DNA from: Acetobacter lovaniensis
Lineage (GTDB): Bacteria; Pseudomonadota; Alphaproteobacteria; Acetobacterales; Acetobacteraceae
NCBI RefSeq assembly: GCF_014207635.1
Contig: NZ_JACHIE010000002.1
Coordinates: 62,001 to 126,000, forward strand
Direction of reading: 5' to 3'
DNA length: 64,000 nt
The position numbers and the translations under genes are program-made. This document shows positions 62,609 through 64,000 of the stretch, one piece after another. Position 1 is the first letter of the stretch; every line of letters starts with the position of its first letter. The notes beneath the pieces were generated by a model. That model worked only from the letters and a program-made list of their open reading frames with translations, did not search any database and had not been told where the DNA came from.

Positions 62609-63004
62609 TCAGGCCGTTATGGATGTTGTGGAGGTGGTGTAATTCACGTCGTTCTCCTCAAGCACCTTGCGGAGAGACTTAAGCGATTCAATGTTTTGCT
62701 GGACGTTGAAGACGCCGTTTTTTTCCTGATAATCCAGTAACGAATCAATCATGGCGTACATGTTGGTTGAGCCACTCACGAGCTTTCCGCCATTCACACC
62801 TTCCAGAGCGTAGCCATCCATCAGAGCCATTGTAACACTTTGATGGAGCGAAATCTTGCCCTCCAGCGACAGCTCCCGCCGTGCGGATTCCATTTCCTGC
62901 GGTGTCATGTTGCTGAAATCCAGCCCGAGCGACTTCCTGTTCTGGCTTTGCTGGGCCGCGCTCGCCGGGCTGTTCAGGATCTGGTAGGGGCTGCTGATTT
63001 CCAT
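62609..63004 (-). CDS. Hypothetical protein
   Basis: A 131-residue soluble protein with helical character; segments include PYQILNSPASAAQQSQNRKS, QEMESARRELSLEGKISLHQ and QNIESLKSLRKVLEENDV, ending in a Ser/Thr-rich tail. The ATG at 63004 has GAAGG about 9 bases upstream. It is unrecognised; the Gln/Ser-rich N-terminus and absence of Cys suggest a small cytoplasmic or secreted accessory protein. Confidence 0.6.
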   Translation of the reverse strand: MEISSPYQILNSPASAAQQSQNRKSLGLDFSNMTPQEMESARRELSLEGKISLHQSVTMALMDGYALEGVNGGKLVSGSTNMYAMIDSLLDYQEKNGVFNVQQNIESLKSLRKVLEENDVNYTTSTTSITA

Positions 63005-63171
63005 GCTCACACACCTTCAGTATTGATCTGTTTTTTGCACCTGCCCGCTCAGGGTTATAAATAAACAGCAGGCCAGTCGAGTAAAAACCACGGCAATACC
63101 GCAGTAATGGCCCTGTGCGCCCTGCGGGGCGCACAGCAGCCCTTATGCGCGCGCAAGGCCTATTATTCGGC

Positions 63172-64000
63172 TTACGCAGCCCCACCTTCTGCCAGCGCGG
63201 CTTTTCTGGCATCCAGCGTTTCCACCCGTAGCGAGAGCAGGAAAAGCACCAGCCCCACGAGCGAGAGCGCCATACCAGCCCAGCCTGTGGCTTCCAGCCC
63301 AAACCCCACAGCCAGCACCACCCCGCCCAGCCAAGCCCCAATGGCGTTGGCAAGGTTGAAGGCCGCGTGGTTCATGGAGGCGGCGAGGGTCTGTGCATCG
63401 GCCGCCACATCCATCAGGCGGACCTGCATGGCCGGACCAATGGCAATGCCACCACCAAGCATAAAAACGGCCAGCGCCGTCAGCCAGACCGAATGTGCAA
63501 CCAGCGCAAACAGGCCCAGTGCGGCGGCATTCCACAAAAACGCAAAAATGGTTGCCCATTTCAGGTTCCTGTCCATCAGGTGGCCGCCAGCCCATGCGCC
63601 CGTACACATGCCGACACCCCAGAGCGCCTGAAAAAGCGGCACCCCCCAGAGCGGCACATGGGTGACATCCTGCAACGTTACGGAAAAATAGGTGTACACG
63701 CAGAACATGCCACCACACCCCACCGCCACGGTGCCCATGACGTACCAGACCTGCTTGCGTGAAAACGCGCCAAGCTCCGACAGGGCCGAACGCCCCCGGT
63801 TAGGCGCATCATACGGCACCCATGCCAGCACCATAAGGCAGCACACAACGCCCATAAGGCCGATAAACAGGTAGGACAGCCGCCACCCGAAATAGGACCC
63901 GGCATAGGTGGCAAAGGGAGCGCCGACCACATTGGCAATGGTCAGGCCCGAAAAAACACGCCCCACGGCCCGCCCACGGTAGCCACGGTCCACCAGCCCT
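63172..64000 (-). CDS. MFS transporter (3' part)
   Basis: C-terminal 276 residues of a major-facilitator exporter that starts beyond the window. The membrane helices and the MFS motif-like RGRAVGRVFSGLTIANVVGA resemble the AraJ/DHA1 drug or sugar efflux group. The C-terminus carries a charged tail. Substrate unknown. Confidence 0.85.
   Translation of the reverse strand, partial: GLVDRGYRGRAVGRVFSGLTIANVVGAPFATYAGSYFGWRLSYLFIGLMGVVCCLMVLAWVPYDAPNRGRSALSELGAFSRKQVWYVMGTVAVGCGGMFCVYTYFSVTLQDVTHVPLWGVPLFQALWGVGMCTGAWAGGHLMDRNLKWATIFAFLWNAAALGLFALVAHSVWLTALAVFMLGGGIAIGPAMQVRLMDVAADAQTLAASMNHAAFNLANAIGAWLGGVVLAVGFGLEATGWAGMALSLVGLVLFLLSLRVETLDARKAALAEGGAA

Overview
The window looks like chromosome from an acetic acid bacterium, most likely Acetobacter or a close relative in the Acetobacteraceae. 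It has high GC and alphaproteobacterial housekeeping genes. It also has a hopanoid C-3 methylase (hpnR) candidate, a short-form glutamyl-tRNA synthetase plus GluQ, a class II DAHP synthase and an orphan Rieske oxygenase. Genes are dense on both strands. There is one tRNA (Asn, GTT) and no rRNA or CRISPR array. The genus is inferred from protein character, not from a database match.

Layout. 1-5.4 kb: end of a DAHP synthase, nicotinate phosphoribosyltransferase with an acidic partner, gltX, and an exported HAD-like protein with degenerate catalytic motifs. 5.5-11.8 kb: a copper-resistance locus with CopA-type P1B ATPase diverging from a secreted Met/His-rich protein, a multicopper oxidase, CopB and a CsoR repressor. 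A near-perfect CsoR-type palindrome lies in the divergent promoter. 12-20.7 kb: DEAD-box helicase, catalase, the branched-chain amino acid genes miaA-ilvI-ilvH-ilvC, and serB. 20.9-26.1 kb: an InrS/NreA-like regulator with its own operator and an MFS exporter, an ELM1-like protein, a DECD-box helicase and an aspartoacylase-family hydrolase. 26.3-31.3 kb: glyA, hemB, bpt, then an isochorismatase-fold hydrolase diverging from a TetR regulator that starts at TTG between and within two operator copies.

31.3-36.2 kb is an AT-rich accessory island. It holds a resolvase-type serine recombinase flanked by res-like repeats, an unknown gene interrupted at an A8 tract, and two copies of the same internally deleted IS630-type element. 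These two copies bracket a frameshifted muramidase-LysM gene followed by two secreted LprI-like (lysozyme-inhibitor family) paralogs. That arrangement resembles an antibacterial effector with immunity proteins and is the most interesting candidate system here. The terminal repeat of the right-hand IS copy supplies the stop codon of parC.

36.2-64 kb is core again: parC, recO, tsf, rpsB, a Rieske oxygenase, pabC-pabB-dnaE, panC, a RidA-family gene, tRNA-Asn, an orphan solute-binding protein, an EamA transporter, tandem aspartate aminotransferases, gluQ, an HNH endonuclease, a small lipoprotein, a CopZ-like chaperone, a chorismate-lyase-like protein, hpnR, ndk, an ABC-F ATPase, a hypothetical protein and the 3' part of an MFS gene that leaves the window.
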